Below are positions 8,417 through 17,357 of a stretch of 64,000 nucleotides of DNA, piece by piece. Every line of letters starts with the position of its first letter. Position 1 is the stretch's first letter. The translations under genes and the position numbers were made by a program. The stretch is from Tahibacter soli (GTDB lineage Bacteria > Pseudomonadota > Gammaproteobacteria > Xanthomonadales > Rhodanobacteraceae). The notes beneath the pieces were generated by a model that saw only the letters and a program-made list of their open reading frames with translations, did not search any database and was not told where the DNA came from. Where the stretch lies: the NCBI RefSeq assembly GCF_025717065.2, contig NZ_JAOVZO020000018.1:620001-684000 (forward strand), read 5' to 3'.

Positions 8417-9478
8417 ATGGCCTCAAACGACAGTTTGAAACCCGAGCCGGCTCCGGCCTCGCGCAAAACCGGCGCGTCGGCGCCGAAGGCGCGGCGCAAG
8501 GCCAAAACCCGCGCCGCGACCGCCGAAACGGCACCGCGCTTCTACTACAAAGGCAATCGGCTCAAGCAGTTGCGCGCGTTCTGCCACATCGTGAAGTTCG
8601 GCACGCTCGCGCGCGCCGGCGAAAGTCTGTTTCTTTCGCAACCATCGATCAGCCTGCAGCTGTCGGCGCTGGAGAAGGAACTCGGCGCCCGCCTGCTCGA
8701 ACGCGTACGGCCGCGCTTCGCGCTGACGCGCGAAGGCCAGGTGCTGTACGAACTCGCGCGACCGCTCGTGGAAGGTCTCGAAGGCCTCGACCAGCAGTTT
8801 CGCAACCAGTTGCAGGGGCTCGACGCCGGCGAAGTGACGATCGCGGCCGGCTCGTCGACGACGCAATACCTGCTGCCGCCGTACGTGCGCGCGTTTCGCG
8901 AACACCATGCCAACGTGCGCCTGCAGCTGCACAGCGTGACCGGCCGCGACGGCATCGCCATGCTGCGCGACGACAAGGTCGACTTCGCTTTCGGCTCGAT
9001 GCTCGACGTGCCGCACGACCTCTCGTACGAACCGGTGCACTGGTTCGACCCGATGCTGATCATGCCGCGCGACCATCCGCTCGCGGCCAAGACCGACGTC
9101 GTACTCGAAGACCTCTCGCCGTACGGATTGATACTGCCGCCGCAGCGCCTGACCACGCATCGGCTGGTCGATCTCGTGTTCCAGCAGCGCCGCGTGCCGT
9201 ATCGCGTCGCGATCGAAGTCGGCGGCTGGGAGGTCATCAAGGAATACGTCGCGCAGGGCATGGGCATTTCGATCGTCACGGCCATCTGCCTGACCGACAA
9301 CGACCGCCAGCGCCTGCAGGTGCGCAATCTGCGCCAGTATTTTCCGCAGCGCAGCTACGGCGTCGTCATGCGCAAGGGCAAGTACCTGTCGACGCAGGCG
9401 CGCGCGTTCATCGACCTGATCAAGCCCGGTCTGTTCGGCCGCGGCGACCACGGCGAGGCCGGTCACTCCGAACGCTGA
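8417..9478 (+). CDS. LysR-family regulator, CysB-like, probably of aceBA
   Basis: The 353-residue protein has a Lys/Ala/Pro-rich N-terminal tail (~45 residues) before the winged HTH (LKQLRAFCHIVKFGTLARAGE, QPSISLQLSALEKELGARLLER), then a typical LysR effector domain (VTIAAGSSTTQYLLPPYV, DFAFGSMLDVPHDLSYEP). It is divergent from aceBA with inverted repeats between them, a classic arrangement for a regulator of the neighbouring operon; control of the glyoxylate shunt is therefore inferred. The chosen ATG lacks a clear ribosome binding site. An upstream in-frame ATG at 8336 would translate the palindromic region and is less likely. The 3' end overlaps the convergent response regulator gene by 16 bases. 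Confidence 0.88.
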   Translation: MASNDSLKPEPAPASRKTGASAPKARRKAKTRAATAETAPRFYYKGNRLKQLRAFCHIVKFGTLARAGESLFLSQPSISLQLSALEKELGARLLERVRPRFALTREGQVLYELARPLVEGLEGLDQQFRNQLQGLDAGEVTIAAGSSTTQYLLPPYVRAFREHHANVRLQLHSVTGRDGIAMLRDDKVDFAFGSMLDVPHDLSYEPVHWFDPMLIMPRDHPLAAKTDVVLEDLSPYGLILPPQRLTTHRLVDLVFQQRRVPYRVAIEVGGWEVIKEYVAQGMGISIVTAICLTDNDRQRLQVRNLRQYFPQRSYGVVMRKGKYLSTQARAFIDLIKPGLFGRGDHGEAGHSER

Positions 9479-10149
9479 GTACGGTCAAACCTGAAACCGA
9501 CGCCATATACCGACGCGATCGGATCGAGCCCGAACTCGGCGAACTTCTTGCGCAGGTTGCGCAGATGGCTGTCGACCGTGCGATCGCTGACGATGCGGTG
9601 ATCGTCGTACGCCGCGTCGAGCAGCTGCTGTCGCGAGAACACCTTGCCGGGTCGCTCGGTCAGGCGCTTGAGCAGCCGGAACTCGACCGGCGTCACCGCC
9701 ATCGGCCTGCCGTCGACGCGCACCTCGAACCGCTCGGCGTCGAGCACGACGCCGGCCGGCGCGGCGGCGCTGGCGAACCCCGACGCGCGGCGCAGCACCG
9801 CGTTGAGCCGCGCGATCAGTTCGCGCGGACTGAACGGCTTGCACACGTAGTCGTCGGCGCCGGCGTCGAGCCCGATCAGTCGCTCGATCTCCTCGACGCG
9901 CGCGGTCACCATGATCACGGGAATCGTGGAAAATTCCCGAATGTCGCGACACGCCGCGACACCGTCGCGGCCCGGCAGCATCAGGTCGAGCAGCACGGCG
10001 TCGGGCGCGTGCTCGCGCACCCAAGCGGCGACCGCATCGCCGCGGTCGAGCAGCGACGCGCGATAGCCGGCGGCCTCGACGTAGTCGCGCAGCGCCGCGG
10101 CGATCTTCGGTTCGTCCTCGACGATCAGCACGTGGCGCTGCGCGTTCAT
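9463..10149 (-). CDS. OmpR-family response regulator (BaeR-like)
   Basis: The 228-residue protein has a receiver domain with the acidic pair Glu11-Asp12-Glu13, phospho-acceptor Asp55 (LLDLMLPG) and Lys104 (DYVCKPF), followed by an OmpR/PhoB winged-helix domain (VTPVEFRLLKRL, GKVFSRQQLLDAAY, DRTVDSHLRNLRKKF). Its start codon overlaps the stop of the histidine kinase gene in ATGA, so the two are translationally coupled and form one two-component system. It should be a DNA-binding transcription factor; the resemblance to BaeR is by overall sequence style, and the signal and targets are unknown. Confidence 0.92.
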   Translation of the reverse strand: MNAQRHVLIVEDEPKIAAALRDYVEAAGYRASLLDRGDAVAAWVREHAPDAVLLDLMLPGRDGVAACRDIREFSTIPVIMVTARVEEIERLIGLDAGADDYVCKPFSPRELIARLNAVLRRASGFASAAAPAGVVLDAERFEVRVDGRPMAVTPVEFRLLKRLTERPGKVFSRQQLLDAAYDDHRIVSDRTVDSHLRNLRKKFAEFGLDPIASVYGVGFRFDRTQRSE

Positions 10150-11588
10150 GCGTCGCCCGCCGCGATCGGCAGCACCACTTCGACACGCAGGCCGCCGAGC
10201 GGCGACGCCATGGCCGCGATCGTGCCGCCGTGCGCGTCGACGATCGCGCGGCAGATCGCCAGGCCGAGCCCGGCACCGCCGGCCGCGCGATTGCGCGAGC
10301 GCTCGACGCGAAACAGGCGCTCGAACAATCGCGGCAGATCGGCCGCGTCGACGCCGGGCGGCGTGTCGTCGATGCGCAGCACGGCGCGATCGTCCTCGCG
10401 CGCGACCGAAACCGCGATCGTGCCCGGCGCGTCGGTGTAGCGACGCGCGTTGACCAGGAGGTTGTCGACGAGCTGCGCGCAGCGCACGCGGTCGGCGCGC
10501 ACGACGATTTCCGCGTCGGCGTAGTTTTCCGCGAGCGCGAGGCCGGCGCCGGCGAACGCGCCGCGCTGGTGCTCGACGGCGTCGCGCGCGAGCGCGGCGA
10601 GATCGACGTCGGCGAAGCGGTACTCGAGCGCGCCGGCGTCCGCGAGCGACAGCTGGTACAGATCGTCGGTCAGCGTCGTCAGGCGCTCGCACTCGAACTG
10701 CAGCGACGCGAGCGCGGCCGGCGTCGGCTGGCGCAGGCCGTCGAGCAGCGCGGCGAGTTCGACGCGCAGCACGGTCAGCGGCGTGCGCAGTTCGTGCGCG
10801 ATGTCGGCGCCCCAGCGGCGCCTCGCCTCGCGATGCGCCTGCAGCGTCGCGGCGAGGTGATCGAAGTCGCGGCCGAGCGCGGCGAGTTCGTCGCGACCGG
10901 CCAGGTTGAGCCGCCGCGCGTAGTCGCCCGACGCGAGCGCGCGCGTGCCGTCGGCGAGCGCGCGCACGGGCTTGAGCAGCCAGCGCGCGAGCGCATAGGC
11001 GAGCGCGAGCGCCGCGGCGAGCACCGCGAGGCCGGCGATGCCGGCGTCGCGCAGCTGGCGTGCCGCAAAATCGCTTTCTGCACTATTGGTCATCGTCGGC
11101 AGCTCGGCGATGCGCAGGCGTCCGACTTCGCGCCCGCCGACCGTGACCGGCGTTTCCGGCAGCACCTGCGAGGTCGTGCGGCTGCCGGCGACGTAGACGC
11201 CGTCGGCGTCGACGAGTCCCAGACGCGCGCCGGCGTCGAGCGACATCGGCGGCGGCCCCGGGTGCGAGCGGTCCGGCGACGCGCGAGCCGCCTCGCGCGG
11301 CGGCTCGCCGGGCGGCGGCCCGCGCGGCGTGCCCGACGGCGCGGCGCGGCGATCGAACACGAGACCGCCGAATCCGGCCGGGTCGTTGCGCAGCCAGTCC
11401 CAGCCGCCGCGCCGCTCGTACTCGCCGGCGAGGCGCACCGCGACGTCGCGCGCGCGTTCGAGCGCGATCGTGTCGAGATACGTGCCGAAGCCCTGCGCGA
11501 ACGAGCGCTGCTGCCAGGCGGCGTAGCCCGCGAGGCTGACGACGCTCAGTGCGGCGAAGGCGAGAAACAGGCGTTGCCACAGTCGCAT
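10146..11588 (-). CDS. Sensor histidine kinase (BaeS-like)
   Basis: The 480-residue inner-membrane kinase has an N-terminal TM segment (~7-24), a periplasmic region of ~140 residues with a Pro/Arg-rich stretch, and a second TM segment (~180-200). A HAMP linker, HisKA with His265 in IAHELRTPL, and an HATPase domain (LVDNLLVNARRY, GAGLGLAICRAIVDAHGG) follow. The start at MRLWQRLF was chosen because residues upstream look non-coding. It is coupled to the downstream regulator by a 4-base overlap. A secreted dioxygenase-like gene lies 64 bases upstream on the same strand and could be in the same transcript. The signal sensed is unknown; BaeS-type kinases usually respond to envelope stress. Confidence 0.92.
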   Translation of the reverse strand: MRLWQRLFLAFAALSVVSLAGYAAWQQRSFAQGFGTYLDTIALERARDVAVRLAGEYERRGGWDWLRNDPAGFGGLVFDRRAAPSGTPRGPPPGEPPREAARASPDRSHPGPPPMSLDAGARLGLVDADGVYVAGSRTTSQVLPETPVTVGGREVGRLRIAELPTMTNSAESDFAARQLRDAGIAGLAVLAAALALAYALARWLLKPVRALADGTRALASGDYARRLNLAGRDELAALGRDFDHLAATLQAHREARRRWGADIAHELRTPLTVLRVELAALLDGLRQPTPAALASLQFECERLTTLTDDLYQLSLADAGALEYRFADVDLAALARDAVEHQRGAFAGAGLALAENYADAEIVVRADRVRCAQLVDNLLVNARRYTDAPGTIAVSVAREDDRAVLRIDDTPPGVDAADLPRLFERLFRVERSRNRAAGGAGLGLAICRAIVDAHGGTIAAMASPLGGLRVEVVLPIAAGDA

Positions 11589-11652
11589 GGCCGCGATCAT
11601 GCCCAATGCCGGCGCCGCGCGCACGGCGGCGGCATCCGACGCGAGCACCGTC

Positions 11653-12441
11653 TCAGCGCGCAACGCCGATCGCCAGACGCGCGACGTAGCCCGTGGTCGT
11701 ATCGCCAGTCACCGTCGGCATCTGCAGCGCGTAGCCGTCGCTGAAGACGTTGTCCTGCGCGATGCTCGCGACCGACGTGTTCTGACCGTGCGCAGCGTAC
11801 AGCGACGAGGCGTACACGGCCTGCGTCACCGCCGGCGGAAACGCGTTCTGCGACGTCGCCGTCACCGCGCCGCCGGTGGTCAGGTAGACCTGAAAATGGA
11901 CATGGGTGATCCGGCCCGCGTACCAGCCCGGGTACATCGTGTCGAACGCGACTTCGCCGTTGCAGTCGGTGTACTGCAGGCCGCGGCAGAACGTCTGGCC
12001 GACCGTGTTCGCGCCGGGCTGCTGATAGCCCGAGTACACGCCGTCCTTGTCGCAATGCCACACGTACACGCCGGCATCGGCGATCGGCGCGCAGTTCGCG
12101 TTGATGTCGACGAGCTTCAAGCGCATCGTCAGCGGCACGCCGGGCCGGCCTTCGGTGATGTCCCGGCGCACCATCGCGGGATTGGACAGCACCGACAGCA
12201 GCGGATACGGCCCCTGCGTTTCCTGCGGAATCAGCGCGCAGCTCGACAGCGGCGTTTCGAAGCCGTCGATGTAGACCGACGGATCGACGCAGCCGATGCC
12301 CTCGATCGAATCGGCATCCTGCGCGCGCAGCGGCCGGCCGACGAGCGCGGCGGCACCGAACGCGCCAACGGCGCCGAGAAACGCGCGCCGACCGTTACCG
12401 TTGGACGGCGCGGGACGAAGAACGATCGATCGCTGCGACAT
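11653..12441 (-). CDS. Tat-exported intradiol ring-cleavage dioxygenase-like protein
   Basis: The 262-residue protein has a twin-arginine-type signal (GRRAFLGAVGAFGAAALVG, Arg18-Arg19), so it is probably exported folded to the periplasm. The body has the intradiol dioxygenase fold signature: LKLVDINANCAPIADAGVYVWHC, GVYSGY, then MYPGWYAGRITHVHFQVY. Tyr136/139, Tyr170 or Tyr174, His180 and His182 can provide the 2-Tyr/2-His ferric site. Cytosolic catechol dioxygenases lack such a signal; exported members of this superfamily are common but little characterised, and the substrate is unknown. It is divergent from the amidohydrolase gene at 12665. Confidence 0.85.
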   Translation of the reverse strand: MSQRSIVLRPAPSNGNGRRAFLGAVGAFGAAALVGRPLRAQDADSIEGIGCVDPSVYIDGFETPLSSCALIPQETQGPYPLLSVLSNPAMVRRDITEGRPGVPLTMRLKLVDINANCAPIADAGVYVWHCDKDGVYSGYQQPGANTVGQTFCRGLQYTDCNGEVAFDTMYPGWYAGRITHVHFQVYLTTGGAVTATSQNAFPPAVTQAVYASSLYAAHGQNTSVASIAQDNVFSDGYALQMPTVTGDTTTGYVARLAIGVAR

Positions 12442-12664
12442 GGCGTGGCTCCGAGGGCCACGAGCGGCCCGGCAACGCAAGGATCGCGGGCGATCTCGCA
12501 GCGCCGTTGCAGGAATCGAGGAGAAATCGTGCAGGCGCGTTCGGGCCGCTTCTCAACTTTTCGCGCCGTCGGCGCATCACTCGCTCGCGCGACCAGCTTC
12601 CGGCACAGGCCGTTGCCGATCGTGCGACATACGCTCAGGCAGTTCCCAACCCCGGAGTATCGCG

Positions 12665-14671
12665 ATGACGTTGCGCCTGGCTGGTACCGCACTGCTGCTC
12701 CTCGCCGCCGCGACGGCGAGCGCCGCCGACAAGGTGGAAAAGAGCAAGATTCTGATGATGGGCAACCAGGCCGGCTGGTCGGAAACGACCTATTCCGACG
12801 ACGGCACGGTCCGCAATCACTACGAGTACAACGACCGCGGCCGCGGCCCGAAGCTCGATTCGGTCTACAAAGTCGGCGCCGACGGCATTCCGACCTCGGT
12901 CGAGATTCGCGGCAACGACTACATGAAGGGCAAGGTCGACGAGACGTACGCGCGCAGCGGCGACGAGGCGACCTGGAAGAACTCGGCGGAGAGCGAAAAG
13001 CGCACCGTCGCGGGCCCGACCTTCTACCTGAGCCTCGACGGCCCGCCGGAAGAATACACGCTGCTGATGCGCGCGCTGCTCAAGGCGCCGAACCAGACGC
13101 TCAAGCTCCTGCCCGACGGCGAGGCGCGCATCGAAAAGCTCGCCACCATCAAGGCCAAGGGCAAGGCCGGCACGAAGAACGCGACGCTGTACGCGCTGCA
13201 CGGCCTGAGCCTCACGCCCTCGTATGCCTGGCTCGACGACAAGCAGCGCTTCTTCGCCGGCTACAGCAGCTGGTCGTCGACGGTGCGCGAGGGCTACGAA
13301 GACGCGCTGCCGGCGATCGGCAAGCGCCAGGAAGCCGAAGAGCAGCGCCTGGCCCAGGCGCGCGCCAAATCGCTGACCACGAAGCTCGACAAGCCGCTCG
13401 CGATCGTCAACGCGCGCGTTTTCGATCCGGTCGCGGCCACCGTCGTCGACGGCGCGACGGTCGTCGTCGACAAGGGCCGCATCCTTGCGGTCGGCAAGAA
13501 CGCCGCCGTGCCGGCCGGCGCCGAAACGCTCGACGCGCAGAACCAGTTCCTGATGCCGGGTCTGTGGGACATGCACGTGCATTTCTCGAGCGAAGCCGAC
13601 GGCGTGCTCGACATCGCATCGGGCGTCACGTCGGTGCGCGATCTGGCGAACAACCCCGAGAAGCTCGCCGCGCGCATCAAGGCGATCGAGGACGGCACCG
13701 ACATCGGTCCGCGCATCGTCAAGGCCGGCATCATCGACGGCCCCGGACCGTTCGCCGGTCCGACCAAGGCGCTCGCCGCGACCGAGGCCGAGGCGCAGAA
13801 GATCGTCGACGAGTACGCGGCCACCGGTTATGAACAAATCAAGATCTACAGTTCTATCAAACCCGAACTGATGCCGGCCATCGCGCGCATGGCGCACGCC
13901 AAGGGCCTGCGCGTGAGCGGCCACGTGCCGGCGTTCATGACCGCGCGCCAGTTCGTCGAGAACGGCGCCGACGAAATCCAGCACATCAACATGCTGATGC
14001 TCAATTTCCTGTTCGACAAGGTGCAGGACACGCGCTCGCCCGCGCGCTTCGTCGCGATCGGCGAATACGGCGCGTCGATCGACCTGTCGTCGCGGGAAGT
14101 GCGCGACTTCGTCGACCTGCTCAAGCGCAAGGACATCGTGATCGACCCGACCGTGTGCACGTTCGAGGACATGTTCCTCGGCCGTCCGGGCCTGCCCGGC
14201 CCCGGCTACGACGCGATCATCGACCGCCTGCCGGTGACGTGGCAGCGCGGCGTGCGTTCGGGCGCCGGCGGCCTGCCGATCAAGCCGGGCCAGGAGGCGC
14301 TGTACCGCAAGGGCTACCAGAAGATGATCGACTTCGTGGGTCTTCTGTACCGCAGCGGCGTGCGCATCGTGCCGGGCACCGACGGCATGGCCGGCGTGAC
14401 GCTGCCGCGCGAACTCGAGCTGTACGTCGCCGCCGGCATCGCGCCGAAGGACGTGCTGCGCCTGGCGACGTACGAGAGCGCGAAAGTGGTCAAGCGCGAC
14501 GACCGTCTCGGCCGCGTCGAACCGGGCTACGTCGCCGACCTGATCCTCATCGACGGCGACCCGACGCTGAACATCGGCGACGTGCGCAAGGTGCGCACGG
14601 TGATTCGCGGCGACCGGCGCTACGACAGCGCGGCGTTGTACAAGGCGGTGCAGATCAAGCCCTGGCCGTAG
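12665..14671 (+). CDS. Exported metal-dependent amidohydrolase
   Basis: The 668-residue protein starts at an ATG with GGAG seven bases upstream and has a Sec signal peptide (RLAGTALLLLAAATASA). Residues ~20-230 form an extra N-terminal domain with repeated YNDRGRGPKLDSV-like strands. The amidohydrolase domain follows: LAIVNARVFDP, MPGLWDMHVHF (first metal-binding HxH), SGVTSVRDL, Lys in QIKIYSS, VSGHVP (His), EIQHINM (His), VPGTDG (Asp) and the late GRVEPGYVADLILIDGDP strand. The metal-binding set therefore looks complete. Exported members include imidazolonepropionase-like and prolidase-like enzymes; the substrate cannot be told. Confidence 0.88.
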   Translation: MTLRLAGTALLLLAAATASAADKVEKSKILMMGNQAGWSETTYSDDGTVRNHYEYNDRGRGPKLDSVYKVGADGIPTSVEIRGNDYMKGKVDETYARSGDEATWKNSAESEKRTVAGPTFYLSLDGPPEEYTLLMRALLKAPNQTLKLLPDGEARIEKLATIKAKGKAGTKNATLYALHGLSLTPSYAWLDDKQRFFAGYSSWSSTVREGYEDALPAIGKRQEAEEQRLAQARAKSLTTKLDKPLAIVNARVFDPVAATVVDGATVVVDKGRILAVGKNAAVPAGAETLDAQNQFLMPGLWDMHVHFSSEADGVLDIASGVTSVRDLANNPEKLAARIKAIEDGTDIGPRIVKAGIIDGPGPFAGPTKALAATEAEAQKIVDEYAATGYEQIKIYSSIKPELMPAIARMAHAKGLRVSGHVPAFMTARQFVENGADEIQHINMLMLNFLFDKVQDTRSPARFVAIGEYGASIDLSSREVRDFVDLLKRKDIVIDPTVCTFEDMFLGRPGLPGPGYDAIIDRLPVTWQRGVRSGAGGLPIKPGQEALYRKGYQKMIDFVGLLYRSGVRIVPGTDGMAGVTLPRELELYVAAGIAPKDVLRLATYESAKVVKRDDRLGRVEPGYVADLILIDGDPTLNIGDVRKVRTVIRGDRRYDSAALYKAVQIKPWP

Positions 14672-14700
14672 GGAACGTGGTATTCCGGCTCTTGCCTTGG

Positions 14701-14793
14701 CTCGTCATCCCGGCGAAGGCCGGGATCCAGCTTTTCGGTCTCAGTGAAAACCGAGCGTGGAAGCTGGATTCCGGCCTTCGCCGGAATGACGAG
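14701..14793. repeat. REP-type inverted pair
   Basis: Two hairpins face each other: ATCCCGGC-GAAG-GCCGGGAT (14707-14726) and ATTCCGGC-CTTC-GCCGGAAT (14768-14787), bracketed by CTCGTCAT and ATGACGAG and each carrying a CCAGC/GCTGG flank. This is the GTCATNCC...GGNATGAC palindrome type scattered in intergenic regions of many xanthomonads. It lies just past the amidohydrolase stop between convergent genes and may act as a terminator or mRNA-stabilising element. Confidence 0.85.
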
Positions 14794-14817
14794 CAAGCGC
14801 AAAGGACGGCGTGAACC

Positions 14818-16374
14818 TTATTCGACCTCGCCGAACGCCGCCTCGGCCGTATTGTTCGACTCATCCGGATCGACCACGTCGCCGACCGCCTCGACGGCGA
14901 CCGACTCGGCGTAGCCCGGCGTCACGCCGAACACGAACGCGCGGCGCTCGCCGAGCGCCAGCACGCCGGCGTCGCACAAGTAGCTCCGCGTGATCGTGCC
15001 CGGCCGCACCGGCGGCAGACGAATCATCGCGCGGCAGTCTTCCGGCACGTCGATCTTCGCTTTCGACGACACGCGCAGCGCGACCGAGAGCGTCGCCGAT
15101 GCCGGCGTGCCGCCAAGATGCGTCACGGCCGTTTCCACGAGACCGGCCGCGGCGTCGATCGCGATCGACGCCGCGAAGTCGGCGTTCGGCGCGCAGCCGT
15201 GGCCTCGCACGATGCCGACGCTCATGGCGGAGCCCACGATGTTCGCGTACTTGCTCGACACCGCCGCGTCGGTGCAGCCGTCGCCGTCGAGATCGCCGAA
15301 CGCGACGTTGCCGTCGAGATAGCGGTTCGCCGGCGCGAGGGGCACCGACACGTCGCCGGCCGCGCCGAACAGGCGATACGTCATCGTGGACAGGTTCGCG
15401 TCGTGCATCGCGGCGAGGTCGGTCAGTCCGTCGCGGTCCAGATCGAGCGCGAAAGCGAGGCCCGGTGCGGCCGACGTCGGCTGCGCGACCGGCGCGTCGA
15501 GCGTTCCGGCCGCGTTCTGATGCAGCATCCACAGCGCCGGCGCGCCCGGCGGCGCGCTCGACACGACGGCGTCGCCGCGCGCGTCGCCGTCGACGTCGCC
15601 GACCGCGAGGCCGCCGGCGTTCGCGATGCCCGTCAGCGGATAGGTCGCTGCCGGCAGCAGCGCCGACACGCCGTCGTGGCGCCAGACCGAAAGCGTCGCG
15701 TTGCCGCCGGCCGCGGGCTGCGACACCGCCGCGAGATCGGCGACGCCGTCGCCGTCGAGATCGCCGGCCGCGAGCCGTCGTGCGACACCTGCCGGCGCGG
15801 CCGGTGCACCCGTCGCGCTGAACCACGTTCCGGCGCTCGACAGGCGGTAGATCGCGAAACCTTCGTCCGGCGCGAGCGCGGCGACGTCGGCCCTGCCGTC
15901 GCGATCGACGTCGAGCACCGCGAGCATCGCCGCGCGCCTCGTCGACGCCGCGGCGAGCGCCGTCCAGCTTGCGCCGTTGCGCCGCACAATCGCGACGCCG
16001 TTGCCGGGCATGCCGGCCTGATAGTTCGAATAGCCGAGCGCGACGTCCCTGACGCCGTCGCCGTCGACGTCGGCGAGCGCGAGCGACGCGAGTTCGCCGG
16101 CGAGCGGCTTGCCGATCGCGACGACGACCGGCGGCGCGAGCGTGCCGTCGGCCTGCTGCGCGTACAGCCGGAAGCCGTCGACGCCGCTCGTACCGGTGCC
16201 GAGTTCGACGAGATCGTCGCGCGCGTCGCCGGTGACGTCGCCGATCGCGAGGTAGCCCGGCACGGCGCCCGGGATCGTTTCGTAGGCGCCGAAGCCGAAG
16301 CCGGCGGTCTGCGCGGCCAGCGGCGCGGCGAACGCGCAGGCGAGCGCGAGCGACGCAAGAGGCGGTTTACGCAT
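14818..16374 (-). CDS. Exported FG-GAP/VCBS repeat protein
   Basis: The 518-residue protein starts at an ATG with AAGGAG six bases upstream and has a Sec signal peptide (ASLALACAFAAPLAAQ). The body has about seven beta-propeller-like repeats, each with a calcium-type Asp box such as DVTGDARDD, DVDGDGVRD, DVDRDGRAD, DLDGDGVAD, DVDGDARGD, DLDRDGLTD and DLDGDGCTD. A C-terminal Ig-like domain with two Cys-containing stretches and DPDESNNTAEAAF at the end follows. It is a secreted or surface protein of unknown ligand. The Asp-box repeats and signal are seen; an adhesion or matrix role is only a family-level guess. Confidence 0.88.
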   Translation of the reverse strand: MRKPPLASLALACAFAAPLAAQTAGFGFGAYETIPGAVPGYLAIGDVTGDARDDLVELGTGTSGVDGFRLYAQQADGTLAPPVVVAIGKPLAGELASLALADVDGDGVRDVALGYSNYQAGMPGNGVAIVRRNGASWTALAAASTRRAAMLAVLDVDRDGRADVAALAPDEGFAIYRLSSAGTWFSATGAPAAPAGVARRLAAGDLDGDGVADLAAVSQPAAGGNATLSVWRHDGVSALLPAATYPLTGIANAGGLAVGDVDGDARGDAVVSSAPPGAPALWMLHQNAAGTLDAPVAQPTSAAPGLAFALDLDRDGLTDLAAMHDANLSTMTYRLFGAAGDVSVPLAPANRYLDGNVAFGDLDGDGCTDAAVSSKYANIVGSAMSVGIVRGHGCAPNADFAASIAIDAAAGLVETAVTHLGGTPASATLSVALRVSSKAKIDVPEDCRAMIRLPPVRPGTITRSYLCDAGVLALGERRAFVFGVTPGYAESVAVEAVGDVVDPDESNNTAEAAFGEVE

Positions 16375-16463
16375 GCAAGTCTCCTTGGGAATGCCGGCCG
16401 CCCTGTCGACCGGCAGACGCAGTGTCGCAGGCGGCCGTCGCGCGGACTGAGACCGCGCGGAGA

Positions 16464-17357
16464 CTATTTCGCGCGGCGCTTCGCGCGCGGATGCGCCGCG
16501 TCGTAGACGCGCGCCAGATGCTGAAAATCCAGGTGGGTATAAATCTGCGTCGTGGAAATATCGGCATGCCCGAGCAGTTCCTGCACCGCGCGCAGGTCGC
16601 CCGACGATTCGAGCATGTGACTGGCGAACGAATGGCGCAGCAGATGCGGATAGACGCGCTTCCACACGCCCTGCGACTGCGCCCACTGCTTGATGCGCCG
16701 TCGCACCGTCGCCGGCGCCATCGGCGCGCCGTTGCGGCCGCGAAACACCGGATCTTCCGGCTGCGGGGAATCCTGCTCGCAAAGCGCCGCGAGCGCCTCG
16801 CGCGCTTTGCCGCCGACCGGCACGATGCGCGTCTTCGCCCCCTTGCCGAGCACGCGCACCGTCCCTTCGGCCAGATCGAGATCGCGCCACGCGAGGCCGG
16901 TGAGCTCGGCCAGGCGCAGGCCGCTCGAATAGAACAGTTCGAGCATCGCGCGATCCTGCACGGCGCCCGGCGTATCGACCGGAATCTCCACGAGCGCGCT
17001 CGCCTCGTCGACGTCGAGCACCTGCGGCAGCTTGCGTTTCAGTTTCGGCGCGCGCACGTCGAGCGCGGGGTCCTTCGCGACGATGCCCTCGCGCAGCAGC
17101 CAGCGAAAGAAGCTGCGGCACGCCGACAGGAGATGGTGCAGGCTGCCCGATTCGCGACCGCGCCGATGCTCGCGCGCCACCAGCGTGCGCAACTGCTCGG
17201 CGTGCAGCTCGCGCCAGTGCGAAAGGCCCAGCGCCTCGGCGTGCGCGCGGAGCGTAGCCAGCTCGCGCGCGTAGTTGACGATCGTGCCGGACGCGTAGCG
17301 CTTCTCGACGCGCAGATAGTCGAGAAACCGCTCGACGTCGGGCGCGAGCGCGGTCAC
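16464..17357 (-). CDS. xerC: Tyrosine recombinase XerC
   Basis: The 297-residue protein resolves chromosome dimers at dif with XerD. The N-terminal SAM-like domain (DVERFLDYLRVEKRYASGT) is followed by a complete catalytic set: Arg148 (SGLRLAEL), Lys172 (GKGAKTR), His238-Arg241 (HLLRHSFASH), His264 (LLGHADISTTQ) and Tyr273 (IYTH). The start is GTG, overlapping the DUF484 stop as GTGA. Linkage to dapF and DUF484 is the conserved xerC operon of gammaproteobacteria and separates it from xerD or phage integrases. Confidence 0.96.
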   Translation of the reverse strand: MTALAPDVERFLDYLRVEKRYASGTIVNYARELATLRAHAEALGLSHWRELHAEQLRTLVAREHRRGRESGSLHHLLSACRSFFRWLLREGIVAKDPALDVRAPKLKRKLPQVLDVDEASALVEIPVDTPGAVQDRAMLELFYSSGLRLAELTGLAWRDLDLAEGTVRVLGKGAKTRIVPVGGKAREALAALCEQDSPQPEDPVFRGRNGAPMAPATVRRRIKQWAQSQGVWKRVYPHLLRHSFASHMLESSGDLRAVQELLGHADISTTQIYTHLDFQHLARVYDAAHPRAKRRAK

